Notes under the pieces: model-generated
Databases searched by the model: none
The model's input: only the letters and a program-made list of their open reading frames with translations
What the model was told of the DNA's origin: nothing
Shown here: one piece after another, positions 8,397 through 16,190 of the stretch
Numbering within the stretch: the stretch's first letter is position 1
Layout of the letters: every line of letters starts with the position of its first letter
NCBI GenBank assembly: GCA_902570545.1
Contig: CACFYO010000015.1
Location: forward strand, 1-18,277
Source: an uncultured Pelagibacteraceae bacterium
GTDB lineage: Bacteria; Pseudomonadota; Alphaproteobacteria; Pelagibacterales; Pelagibacteraceae
Direction of reading: 5' to 3'
Length of the DNA stretch: 18,277 nt
Program-made: the position numbers and the translations under genes

Positions 8397-8939
8397 ATGT
8401 TTATCCAAACTCAGGAAACTCCAAACCCAAATTCTCTTAAATTCCTTCCAGGTAAAAAAGTATCAAATGATGGACCTTATGAATTTTTAAATGCGAACCA
8501 AACAGAAATTCCCTTATTAAAAAATATTTTATCAATTAATGGTGTTACAGGAATATTTTTAAGTGAGGATTTTCTATCAATTAATAAAATTCAAGGTGAA
8601 AAATGGGAAAATATAAAGCATATTGTTATTTCACATTTAAACGAATTCTATGATGAAGGTAATGAGTTTATTATAAACAAAAAGTCAGAATTAGACGATA
8701 GTAGTGATTATGGTGAAATTGAAAATAAAATTATTAAAATATTAGAAACTAAAATAAGGCCAGCTGTCGCAAGAGATGGTGGAGATATAACATTTAAAGA
8801 ATTTAAAGATGGAAAAGTTACAGTTATATTAAAAGGTAGTTGTTCTGGATGTCCTTCTTCAACTTTAACTTTAAAACAAGGAGTACAAAATCTACTTTGT
8901 CATTACATCCCAGAAGTTAAAGAAGTTTTAGCTGTATAA
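8397..8939 (+). CDS. NifU-like Fe-S cluster carrier protein (Nfu, two-domain type)
   Basis: Nfu proteins receive a 4Fe-4S cluster from the assembly machinery and deliver it to target enzymes. The 180-residue protein has the N-terminal Nfu_N domain, recognisable from FIQTQETPNPNSLKFLPGK (residues 2-20), and a C-terminal NifU-like domain. The latter contains RPAVARDGGDITFKEF and the cluster-binding cysteine pair GSCSGCPSST, with Cys149 and Cys152 (CxxC). A short acidic linker at about 97-108 joins the domains. This is the architecture of alphaproteobacterial and mitochondrial Nfu1. A client in the same window could be the double-cluster enzyme MiaB, though that is only a plausible link. It sits 38 bases after trpS and 36 bases before the glucosaminidase gene. 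Confidence 0.94.
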   Translation: MFIQTQETPNPNSLKFLPGKKVSNDGPYEFLNANQTEIPLLKNILSINGVTGIFLSEDFLSINKIQGEKWENIKHIVISHLNEFYDEGNEFIINKKSELDDSSDYGEIENKIIKILETKIRPAVARDGGDITFKEFKDGKVTVILKGSCSGCPSSTLTLKQGVQNLLCHYIPEVKEVLAV

Positions 8940-8975
8940 TATCCCTTCTATCAACTATAAGAATCGTAAAGAGTT

Positions 8976-10058
8976 ATGAAAAAAAAAAGTTTTAGAAAAA
9001 AACAAGATAATAGCAATCTAAATTTTTTTAAAACTTTGTTGATAAGTTTATCTATAATTTTAGTATTCTCAATTTTACCAAATTCAGTTAGTTTTATAAA
9101 AAATAATTTTAAATCAAACGAAGTTGTTCTTAATTACTCAAAACAAAGTTTTGACGAAATATTGGATAAGCAGAATAAAAAAAATAAAATAATAAAGGAT
9201 ACTACAAAAGATAGATTTTCATGGAATATTTTTGAAGACATTGATGTTTTTGGTAAAGATGAACAGGATAAAGATCCTCAAAGATTGAGTGCTTCAACAA
9301 TTGAAGAACTATTTAAAGGTAATGGATATGATCTTGATACTGTAAAAAAAACTAAATTAGTAAATGCAGGCAACCAATTAACAAAACTTCCTAAAGAGCT
9401 TAAAAACATTGAAAGTCCCAAAAAAAGAAAAAAATTATTTATCAAAATTGTTTTACCATTAATTATTGAGGAAAATCTCAAAATAAGATTTCATCGAAAA
9501 AAACTTTTTGAGATTTTAAATAAAAATAATACTTCAACACGTGATAAAGAGTGGCTTGATCTTAAATTTAAACAGTATGGTATTAAAAATAATGATTTAG
9601 CAAAGCTTAAAATAAGAATGGATGAAATTCCAGTTTCACTGGCAATAGCGCAGGCTGCAAAAGAAACTGGTTGGGGAAGTTCGAGATTTGCACAAGAAGG
9701 TAATGCATTATTTGGACAGTGGACCTGGTCTGGTGATGGTATTAAACCTTTAGAGCTCGAAAAAGATAAAAAACATAAAGTTGCAAAGTTTAAAATTTTA
9801 AAAGCTTCAGTAAGAGCTTATCAAAGAAATTTAAATACACATCCTAGCTATAAAGAATTTAGAATAGAACGAGCAATTCAAAGAGATAATGATGAAAAGT
9901 TAGATAGTTTAAAACTAGTTAATTTTTTAGAAAAATACGCAGAAACAGGAAAAGAATATACAGAAGTTCTTAAAAAAATTATTAATCAGAATTCTTTAAC
10001 TGATTTTGATGATGTAAATATTTTACCAACAAGTTTAAAAATGAAGAATCTAATTTAG
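8976..10058 (+). CDS. Membrane-anchored Bax-like glucosaminidase
   Basis: A 360-residue protein predicted to cleave N-acetylglucosaminyl bonds in peptidoglycan. The N-terminus is strongly basic (MKKKSFRKKQ), followed by one hydrophobic segment (about residues 18-40). This indicates an uncleaved anchor with the rest in the periplasm. Residues about 50-200 are charged and Lys-rich. The catalytic glucosaminidase domain starts near 210, with the family core IPVSLAIAQAAKETGWGSSRFAQEGNALFGQWTW (about 218-251); Glu230 in the 'AKETGWG' motif is the expected catalytic acid. The second half of the domain includes VRAYQRNLNTHPSYKEFR. This matches the E. coli Bax type, with a longer N-terminal spacer. 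Its 3' end overlaps the convergent deacetylase gene by 9 bases. The physiological role (growth, division or shape) is not evident from the sequence. Confidence 0.85.
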   Translation: MKKKSFRKKQDNSNLNFFKTLLISLSIILVFSILPNSVSFIKNNFKSNEVVLNYSKQSFDEILDKQNKKNKIIKDTTKDRFSWNIFEDIDVFGKDEQDKDPQRLSASTIEELFKGNGYDLDTVKKTKLVNAGNQLTKLPKELKNIESPKKRKKLFIKIVLPLIIEENLKIRFHRKKLFEILNKNNTSTRDKEWLDLKFKQYGIKNNDLAKLKIRMDEIPVSLAIAQAAKETGWGSSRFAQEGNALFGQWTWSGDGIKPLELEKDKKHKVAKFKILKASVRAYQRNLNTHPSYKEFRIERAIQRDNDEKLDSLKLVNFLEKYAETGKEYTEVLKKIINQNSLTDFDDVNILPTSLKMKNLI

Positions 10059-11102
10059 AGTAAATTGAGTTCCAAACCATCTCCATCCATCTTTATCTTG
10101 CATTGAACAATTAATTCTCCCTCTTCTTGGTAAAAATTTTTCAGTAAAGATAACTTCAATTTTATCTTCTTTATAATTTAGTTTAGAGTTTTTCCAATCT
10201 CCACCTTCATTTGAAAAGCAATTTATTTTATTAATATTAGGTTGATCATTAAAAAATTCTATTACTAGTTTAGGTGGATTATTAACTTCTAATAAAAATT
10301 TTTCTATAGGAGTTATTAATTTATATTGAATTGGCAAAAGATTAATTAAAAATTTGAATCTTTCAAGGTCTCCGTACTCCTCATTTATTGGAAATCTAGG
10401 TAACTCATATTTATCTTTATTTAAATCTATAACTCCTGAATGTTGACCAAAAGCATAGTCAAATTTTTCAGTAATATATTTCTTTTGTTCTAAACTATAC
10501 TCGCCAAATGGGTATGAAAAAAACTTAGAATTATAGCCAAGATTTTTCTCAAATATTTTTATTGATTTAAGAATATCTTTTTCAAATTTTTCAAAATTAT
10601 ATTTTACTAAGTATTCATGTGAATGTGAGTGATTTCCTATAAATACGAAATCCTCGTTTGATATCTCTATAATTTCATCCCAACTCATATAACCTTTATT
10701 ACCTACAGCCTCTGTTGAAACAAATAAAATGAAAGGAATTTTTTCTTTTTTTAGAATTGGCCATGCATTTAAATAAAAAGAGGAAAATGCATCATCAATA
10801 GTAAGTAAAATTTTTTTTTCTTCACTTACTTTATTAAATTCTGATTTAAAATTTTTCGGATTTAAAAATGAGAAATTATTTTCTCTGATAATATTCAAAT
10901 GTTCTTTAAATACATCAATTTTTATATTGGTTGATGGATATTTATTTTCTTCAAATCTATGATACATTAAAGCCAAAATTCCCTTTTCTTTAGGTTCATA
11001 TTTCTTGTTTACAGTATCTGCGTAAGCATTTAAAAAAAATAAATAAATAATGATAAATTTAATAATTGATGCGGCTAATGAAAAAATTGTTTTTGTGATC
11101 AT
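10050..11102 (-). CDS. Secreted polysaccharide deacetylase (NodB domain) with C-terminal beta domain
   Basis: The ATG at 11102 gives a 350-residue protein with a convincing signal peptide (MITKTIFSL, then an Ile/Leu/Phe core) and cleavage after AYA at residue 28. A TTG further upstream at 11129 would only add residues ahead of this signal. The NodB metal-dependent deacetylase domain is visible: LALMYHRFEE (about 43-52), motif 1 TIDDAF with the two aspartates (101-106), motif 2 NHSHSH with metal-binding histidines (157-162), and motif 3 SYPFGEYS (196-203). Residues about 265-350 form an additional domain with two cysteines (Cys295, Cys332) in similar 'INC...GDW / INC...DGW' contexts, ending WFGTQF. 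Substrates may be exported glycans or peptidoglycan; none is indicated. The 5' end overlaps the divergent tsaB by 53 bases and the 3' end overlaps the glucosaminidase gene by 9. Confidence 0.85.
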   Translation of the reverse strand: MITKTIFSLAASIIKFIIIYLFFLNAYADTVNKKYEPKEKGILALMYHRFEENKYPSTNIKIDVFKEHLNIIRENNFSFLNPKNFKSEFNKVSEEKKILLTIDDAFSSFYLNAWPILKKEKIPFILFVSTEAVGNKGYMSWDEIIEISNEDFVFIGNHSHSHEYLVKYNFEKFEKDILKSIKIFEKNLGYNSKFFSYPFGEYSLEQKKYITEKFDYAFGQHSGVIDLNKDKYELPRFPINEEYGDLERFKFLINLLPIQYKLITPIEKFLLEVNNPPKLVIEFFNDQPNINKINCFSNEGGDWKNSKLNYKEDKIEVIFTEKFLPRRGRINCSMQDKDGWRWFGTQFTLN

Positions 11103-11415
11103 TGCTGATAAACAATCATATACTAGCAAACATATAAACAGTAGAGAAAATTTTGATAACTTTATGAAACTACTTTTGAAATTTTTAAATATAAAAAAAA
11201 TTAAAATAAGCGATATTCATAGAATATTTGTCAATTTAGGACCTGGTAAATTTACCAGTCTTAGAATTTCCTTATCAGTAGCTAAAGCTATTTGTTTAGT
11301 AAATAGTGCATTTTTAATCGGATTTAAATCGCGGGATTTAATTAATAAAAATTACAAAAATTTAATAAAATTAGATAAAAATAAAAGTTTGATAAAACCT
11401 GTATATTCAAGTTAG
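11050..11415 (+). CDS. tsaB: Short TsaB-like protein, N-terminal domain only (tRNA t6A biosynthesis)
   Basis: TsaB dimerises with TsaD to make N6-threonylcarbamoyladenosine at position 37 of ANN-decoding tRNAs. The first strand MINLIIDAAN corresponds to the ASKHA-fold start of TsaB. The signature GPGKFTSLRISLSVAKAI (residues 64-81) matches the family's GPGSFTGLRIG..AKG, with Ser and Gly changed to Lys and Ser. The product is only 121 residues against about 200-230 usually: after about residue 95 the second domain is missing. The last residues, LIKPVYSS, resemble the P-V-Y-L-R motif that ends full-length TsaB, so an internal deletion looks more likely than a 3' truncation. The reading frame is open and the fur-family gene begins 8 bases later; the rimI acetyltransferase gene that commonly follows tsaB is absent. 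The start overlaps the divergent deacetylase gene. Confidence 0.78.
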   Translation: MINLIIDAANEKIVFVIIADKQSYTSKHINSRENFDNFMKLLLKFLNIKKIKISDIHRIFVNLGPGKFTSLRISLSVAKAICLVNSAFLIGFKSRDLINKNYKNLIKLDKNKSLIKPVYSS

Positions 11416-11423
11416 AATAAAAT

Positions 11424-11852
11424 ATGACTGAAACTATAGAACAAATATGCCAGAAGAAAGGTGTTAAACTTACTGATCAAAGAAAAATAATTGCTAAAGT
11501 TTTATCTGAGTCTAAAGAAGTTTATGGTGAGTCTGACCATCCTGATGTTGATGAATTATATCAAAGAGTTTCTAAGTTAGATTCAAAAATAAGTATTGCT
11601 ACAGTTTATAGAACAGTTAAGCTTTTCGAGGAGTCTGGCATACTTACTAAGCATGATTTTAAAGGTGGAAAAGCGAGATATGAAACACTAGTTGAAAGTC
11701 ATCACGATCATCTTATTGACATTAAATCAGGAGAAATTATTGAGTTTGTTGATGAAGAAATAGAAAAATTACAAAAAAAAGTTGCTGAAAAGTATGGATA
11801 TAATTTGGTAGATCACAAATTGGAGCTTTACGGAATTAAAAAAAGTAAATGA
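11424..11852 (+). CDS. fur: Fur-family metalloregulator (alphaproteobacterial Fur/Mur type)
   Basis: A 142-residue DNA-binding repressor of metal homeostasis. It has the N-terminal winged helix with KLTDQRKIIAKVL (residues 15-27) and the recognition-helix region KISIATVYRTVKLFEESGIL (about 55-74), followed by the C-terminal dimerisation and metal domain with HHDH at 93-96. In E. coli Fur the HHDH is followed by a CxxCG structural zinc site. Here those cysteines are replaced (HHDHLIDIKSG), as in alphaproteobacterial Fur/Mur proteins. Those proteins often sense manganese, or act as manganese-responsive versions of Fur; which metal this one uses cannot be read from the sequence. Position between tsaB and miaB is the conserved alphaproteobacterial place for this regulator. 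It lies 8 bases after tsaB and 31 bases before miaB. Confidence 0.93.
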   Translation: MTETIEQICQKKGVKLTDQRKIIAKVLSESKEVYGESDHPDVDELYQRVSKLDSKISIATVYRTVKLFEESGILTKHDFKGGKARYETLVESHHDHLIDIKSGEIIEFVDEEIEKLQKKVAEKYGYNLVDHKLELYGIKKSK

Positions 11853-11883
11853 TAGGAATTTAAGAGTTTTTTAAAAGTAAAAT

Positions 11884-13218
11884 ATGCTGAATGGAAAAAT
11901 TTTCATAAAAACTTTTGGTTGTCAAATGAACGAGTATGATTCTAATAGAATCTATGACTCTGTTAGTAAGTTGGGTTTTATAAAGACTACAAACCAATCA
12001 AATGCAGACTGTTATATCCTAAATACGTGTCACATACGCGATAAAGCTAAAGAAAAAGTTTACCATGAAATCGGTAGAGTTAAAAAATTATATAGAGATA
12101 AAAAGAAACCAATAATGGTGGTTGCAGGCTGCGTTGCACAGGCTGAAAATGAAGAAATGTTAAAGAGGGAACCATATATAGATATTGTATTAGGACCTCA
12201 ATCATATCACAAAGTTAATGAATTATTAAAAAATCATATTGTAAATTTAAAACAAGAAGAAACAGAATTTGATACTATTTCAAAGTTTGGATATTTTGAT
12301 CAAATAAAAAACAATAATAGTAAAATATCTGCTTTCCTAACCATTCAAGAGGGATGCGATAAGTTTTGTCATTTTTGTGTAGTACCTTATACAAGAGGAC
12401 CTGAGTATTCTAGACCATTTAATAAAATCATGGCAGAAGCAGAACAATTAATAGAAAATGGTGCAAAAGAAATCACATTGCTTGGTCAAAATGTTAATGC
12501 TTACTCATACAAAGAAAATTTTAAAGAGTACAGAATATCTAATCTAATAAACCATTTAGATCAATTTTCTGAATTAGAAAGAATAAGATATACGACTTCG
12601 CACCCAAGAGATATGACAGATGATTTAATTGATTGTTATTCTTATAGTAATAAATTAATGCCATTTGTTCATTTACCTATTCAAAGTGGATCAAATAAAA
12701 TGTTAAAGTTAATGAACAGAAAACATACCGTTGATGATTATTTAAAAGTTTATGAAAGATTAAAGAAAATTAATGCAGAGATAGAATTCTCTAGTGACTT
12801 TATTATTGGTTATCCTGGAGAAACTCAAAAAGATTTTAAAGACACATTTGATTTGATAAAAAAAATAAAATTTATAAATTCTTTTTCTTTTATTTTTAGT
12901 CCTAGACCTGGAACAAAAGCTGCAAAATTAGAAATGATTGAAAAAAATATTGCTAAAGAGAGACTGACATTAATTCAAGAGGAATTATTTAATAATCAAA
13001 TAGATATTAATAAATCATTTGAAAATAATACAATAAATGTACTTGTTGAAAATAAAATGGAAAAACAAAATAAATTATTTGGAAGAAATAAATATATTTC
13101 TCCTGTAATTTTTGAGGGAAATGAAAATATTATTGGTAAAGTTGTAAAAGTAAAAGTTCAAACTAGCAACCAGAATACCTTATTTGGTTTATTAGATAAC
13201 AAAATGGAAGCTGCTTAA
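11884..13218 (+). CDS. miaB: tRNA-2-methylthio-N6-dimethylallyladenosine synthase MiaB
   Basis: MiaB is a radical-SAM enzyme that adds a methylthio group to i6A37 in tRNAs reading UNN codons. The 444-residue protein has all three expected domains. The N-terminal methylthiotransferase domain binds an auxiliary 4Fe-4S cluster through Cys13 (KTFGCQMNEYDS), Cys49 and Cys83. The radical-SAM core has Cys158-x3-Cys162-x2-Cys165 in QEGCDKFCHFCVVPYTRG. A C-terminal TRAM domain spans about 375-440 (INVLVENKMEK...GRNKY). KTFGCQMNEYDS and the PYTRG ending separate MiaB from RimO and MtaB. It consumes S-adenosylmethionine, the product of metK in the same gene run, and would need Fe-S delivery such as by the Nfu protein. 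The stop is followed one base later by the phoH start. Confidence 0.96.
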   Translation: MLNGKIFIKTFGCQMNEYDSNRIYDSVSKLGFIKTTNQSNADCYILNTCHIRDKAKEKVYHEIGRVKKLYRDKKKPIMVVAGCVAQAENEEMLKREPYIDIVLGPQSYHKVNELLKNHIVNLKQEETEFDTISKFGYFDQIKNNNSKISAFLTIQEGCDKFCHFCVVPYTRGPEYSRPFNKIMAEAEQLIENGAKEITLLGQNVNAYSYKENFKEYRISNLINHLDQFSELERIRYTTSHPRDMTDDLIDCYSYSNKLMPFVHLPIQSGSNKMLKLMNRKHTVDDYLKVYERLKKINAEIEFSSDFIIGYPGETQKDFKDTFDLIKKIKFINSFSFIFSPRPGTKAAKLEMIEKNIAKERLTLIQEELFNNQIDINKSFENNTINVLVENKMEKQNKLFGRNKYISPVIFEGNENIIGKVVKVKVQTSNQNTLFGLLDNKMEAA

Positions 13219-13219
13219 A

Positions 13220-14227
13220 TTGAGCAATTTAATTAAAAAAAATATTATTACAGAATTAAAATATGTATATTCTGAAAATAATACTTTAAGCATAATATTT
13301 AAAAATAATGATTTGTTACTTGGTGTAGCTGGTGAATTTAATAATAATTTAAAGGAATTAGAGAAAATTACAAAAACTAGCTTGTATTCAAGAGGGAATT
13401 CTATCCTAGTAAAGAGTGATCCAGAAAAGAATAATTTGATCAAAAATGCTATTCAATTTTTGACTGAACAGTTTTTAAATAATGGAACAATTGAAAAAAA
13501 AGATATAATTTCCTCCATAAACGATTTTATGATTGATGAAAAAAATAATACTGAAAAAAAAGTAGAATATATAATTAAAACTCCAAAAAAGTCTGTAATA
13601 CCAAGGTCTGAAAAGCAGAAAGATTATGTTAGAGCTTTGAAGGAATCAGATATAATTATTTCAGCTGGACCTGCTGGAACTGGTAAAACTTTTTTAGCAG
13701 TTGCCGTAGCACTAACAATGTTATTAGACAAAAAAATAGAGAGGATTATTTTATCAAGACCTGCTGTTGAAGCTGGTGAAAGACTTGGATTTTTACCTGG
13801 TGATATGAGAGAAAAAGTAGATCCATATCTTAGACCATTATATGATTCTTTGTATGATTTATTAGATTTTGAAAAGATTCAAAAAAAAATTGAAGTTGGT
13901 GATATAGAAATAGCCCCTCTAGCATTTATGAGAGGTAGGACTTTAAAAAATTCTTTTGCAATTCTTGATGAGGCACAAAACGCAACAGATACGCAGATTA
14001 AAATGTTTTTAACTAGAATTGGAGAAAACTCGAAGATAGTAATAAATGGCGACCCCTCACAAATAGATTTACCTAATAAATCACTTTCAGGTTTATACAG
14101 ATCAAAAAAATTGCTGGGAAACTTAAAAGAAATTTCGGTAGTTGATTTTGATCATAAAGACGTAGTTAGACACCCACTTGTATCTAAAATCGTTAAGGCA
14201 TATTCAGAACAAAGCTCAGACGAATGA
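13220..14227 (+). CDS. phoH: PhoH-family ATPase (PhoL/YbeZ type)
   Basis: A 335-residue cytosolic P-loop ATPase of the PhoH (YbeZ) family. The N-terminal part (about 1-110) is less conserved and resembles the KH-like region. The ATPase domain begins near PRSEKQKDYVRAL. It has Walker A GPAGTGKT (150-157), the family block RPAVEAGERLGFLPGDMREKVDPYLRPLYD (about 181-210), Walker B AILDEAQNAT and the sensor region INGDPSQIDLP. The family works with YbeY in RNA and ribosome maturation, and ybeY is the very next gene. Translation appears to start at a TTG at 13220, one base after the miaB stop; no in-frame ATG occurs before residue 104, so an ATG start would remove much of the protein. The 3' end overlaps ybeY by 4 bases. 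Confidence 0.94.
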   Translation: MSNLIKKNIITELKYVYSENNTLSIIFKNNDLLLGVAGEFNNNLKELEKITKTSLYSRGNSILVKSDPEKNNLIKNAIQFLTEQFLNNGTIEKKDIISSINDFMIDEKNNTEKKVEYIIKTPKKSVIPRSEKQKDYVRALKESDIIISAGPAGTGKTFLAVAVALTMLLDKKIERIILSRPAVEAGERLGFLPGDMREKVDPYLRPLYDSLYDLLDFEKIQKKIEVGDIEIAPLAFMRGRTLKNSFAILDEAQNATDTQIKMFLTRIGENSKIVINGDPSQIDLPNKSLSGLYRSKKLLGNLKEISVVDFDHKDVVRHPLVSKIVKAYSEQSSDE

Positions 14228-14670
14228 TAAAAGCCAATGTAATATCTGGCTATTCAAATTGGGAAAAAATTATAAAAAAACCAAACGATTATTTAGAGAA
14301 AAGACTTAAAATATTATCTAAGAAGACGTTATTTTCAAAAAAAAATCATGAATTCTCAATACTATTGACCAATGATAAGAAAATGAAATATTTAAATCTT
14401 AAATTTAGAAAAAAAAATAAACCTACTGATGTTTTATCCTTTCCAATTAAAATTAAAGAGAAAAAAAAACTATACGTGGGCGATATAGCAATCAGCTATG
14501 AAATTATTAAAAAACGATCAAAAAAAACAAATTTCTTTTTAGAGTTTGATAAAATGTGGATACATGGATATCTTCATTTAATTGGTTATGATCACAAGAA
14601 ACTAAATGATTTCAAAAAAATGTTTAAAAAAGAAAAATTAATATTGAAATATTTTCATAAAGTAAATTGA
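14224..14670 (+). CDS. ybeY: Endoribonuclease / rRNA maturation factor YbeY
   Basis: YbeY is a zinc-dependent endoribonuclease needed for 16S rRNA 3'-end maturation and late ribosome quality control. The 148-residue protein shows the diagnostic metal-binding motif HxxxHxxxxxH, here HGYLHLIGYDH with His114, His118 and His124. It also has the upstream block MKYLNLKFRKKNKPTDVLSFP (about 54-74) and GDIAIS (86-91). The ATG overlaps the stop of phoH in the ATGA arrangement, so translation is probably coupled to phoH, its usual functional partner. Its own stop overlaps the TTG start of lnt. In many alphaproteobacteria a corC-like gene lies between ybeY and lnt; here it is absent. Confidence 0.96.
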   Translation: MIKANVISGYSNWEKIIKKPNDYLEKRLKILSKKTLFSKKNHEFSILLTNDKKMKYLNLKFRKKNKPTDVLSFPIKIKEKKKLYVGDIAISYEIIKKRSKKTNFFLEFDKMWIHGYLHLIGYDHKKLNDFKKMFKKEKLILKYFHKVN

Positions 14671-16190
14671 CTTTATTAAACAAAAATAAAATTCTATTAT
14701 ACTCATTCATATTTTCTTTGGGTCTAATATCTTCTTTTAGCCTCCCACCCTACAATTTATTCTATATAAATTTCTTTTCATACCCAGCTCTTCTGTGGAT
14801 ATTATTGTTTTATTCAAATGATAAAATTGTTTCATTTAATCTTGGATGGATATTTGGATTTGGTTACTTTATTTCAAATTTATATTGGATAACAAATTCG
14901 TTAACTTTTGAAGATATATTTAAACCTTTGATACCATTTGCTCTAATTTTAATTCCATTATTTTTAGGATTATTTTATGGTTTTTCAACTTTAGTTTTTT
15001 CTTTTTTAAATCCCCAAAAAAATCTTTTATCAATTTTGATTTTGGCTACTATTTTGTCTATATTCGAATATATTAGGAGTTTCTTATTTGGTGGTTTTCC
15101 TTGGAATTTAATTGCCTTTAGCTTTGTTAATCATTTAGAATTTATTCAAATACTTTCTATAACGGGAACATATGCTTTTAATTCATTAGTTATTTTATTA
15201 TTTTTATTTCCAATCATTTTATTTTTTAATTACAAAAAAAAAATTAAAATAGGTATTTTTACTTTTTCTTTTTTAGCTATCTTAACTAATTATTTTTGGG
15301 GTAAATCAAATTTGAAAGAATTTGAATTGATTGAAAAAAAGGATTTAGGTTTTAATATTAAGATTATTTCTCCTAAAATTAATATTAATAGATATTTTCA
15401 AAATGAAAATGCTAGTGAATTTATCCTTGAGTTGATTAATATTTCTAAGCCAAATCCATCAAGCGAAACACTATTTATTTTACCTGAAGGTATCCTTTCA
15501 AATATTTATTTTGAGGATCTTAAAAAATTTAAAGCTCTTTTTTCAAACAATTTTTCAAAAAAACATAGGATTATTTTTGGTATGAATATAAATGAAAAAC
15601 AAAAAATCTATAATTCTCTCTTAGTAGTGAATAATGATCTTAATATTTTACAAAAATACTACAAAAATAAACTTGTACCATTTGGAGAGTTCTTGCCATT
15701 TGAAAATATATTAAGTGATTTAGGATTTAAAAAAATTACTCAAGGCTACCAATCTTTCTCTGCAAATAACCGAAGAGATCTAATTAGATTCAATAATTTT
15801 AGTTTTGTCCCACTTATTTGTTACGAAATTATTTATTCTGGTCAAATAAATAACAGTGAAAAAAATTATGACTTTATATTAAACATCTCTGAGGACGGTT
15901 GGTTTGGAAATTCTATTGGTCCATACCAGCATTTCTATCACTCAATTTTCAGATCTATTGAGGAAGGAAAACCCGTCATCCGCTCATCAAATAATGGGAT
16001 TTCAGCCTTTATTAATCCAAAAGGACAGGTAATTGACAAAATTTTAACAACCGATAAGGGATTTATTGAGATTAAGTCTTTCAAAAAGTCTAATAAAACA
16101 ATCTTTGGCTCTAATGGCAATAAGATCTTCTTTTATTTTCTATCTATTTATATTAGTTTAATTTTTTTTTTTAAAACACGGGAGAATTAA
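14667..16190 (+). CDS. lnt: Apolipoprotein N-acyltransferase Lnt
   Basis: Lnt is an inner-membrane enzyme that adds the third acyl chain to the N-terminal cysteine of lipoproteins. The 507-residue protein has a hydrophobic N-terminal half with about six to seven membrane segments up to residue 210, and a nitrilase-type periplasmic domain from about 228. The catalytic triad is identifiable: Glu274 in LPEGIL, Lys333 in [14 protein letters not shown], and Cys385 in [19 protein letters not shown] (about 413-424) and RSSNNGISA are further conserved blocks. A final hydrophobic helix lies near the C-terminus. The start is a TTG whose last two bases share the ybeY TGA; no ATG occurs until about residue 306. 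The stop overlaps the metK ATG by one base. The BON lipoprotein in this window is a candidate substrate. Confidence 0.96.
   Translation: MTLLNKNKILLYSFIFSLGLISSFSLPPYNLFYINFFSYPALLWILLFYSNDKIVSFNLGWIFGFGYFISNLYWITNSLTFEDIFKPLIPFALILIPLFLGLFYGFSTLVFSFLNPQKNLLSILILATILSIFEYIRSFLFGGFPWNLIAFSFVNHLEFIQILSITGTYAFNSLVILLFLFPIILFFNYKKKIKIGIFTFSFLAILTNYFWGKSNLKEFELIEKKDLGFNIKIISPKININRYFQNENASEFILELINISKPNPSSETLFILPEGILSNIYFEDLKKFKALFSNNFSKKHRIIFGMNINEKQKIYNSLLVVNNDLNILQKYYKNKLVPFGEFLPFENILSDLGFKKITQGYQSFSANNRRDLIRFNNFSFVPLICYEIIYSGQINNSEKNYDFILNISEDGWFGNSIGPYQHFYHSIFRSIEEGKPVIRSSNNGISAFINPKGQVIDKILTTDKGFIEIKSFKKSNKTIFGSNGNKIFFYFLSIYISLIFFFKTREN
16180..16184 (+). promoter_or_regulatory. Strong Shine-Dalgarno sequence of metK
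   Basis: GGGAG lies 5 bases before the metK ATG, inside the last codons of lnt. Most genes in this window have no recognisable Shine-Dalgarno sequence, so this site stands out. It would give metK a higher translation rate than the membrane protein gene lnt on the same message. Confidence 0.6.

Noticed and set aside
11130..11423. The possibility that tsaB is a frameshifted pseudogene
   Set aside because: The frame is open, the stop is followed at once by the next gene, and no leftover TsaB C-terminal coding sequence is seen in another frame; a genuine short gene is more likely.
16100..16189. A SAM-responsive riboswitch ahead of metK
   Set aside because: The region is coding sequence of lnt up to the metK start codon, and no conserved riboswitch core was recognised.
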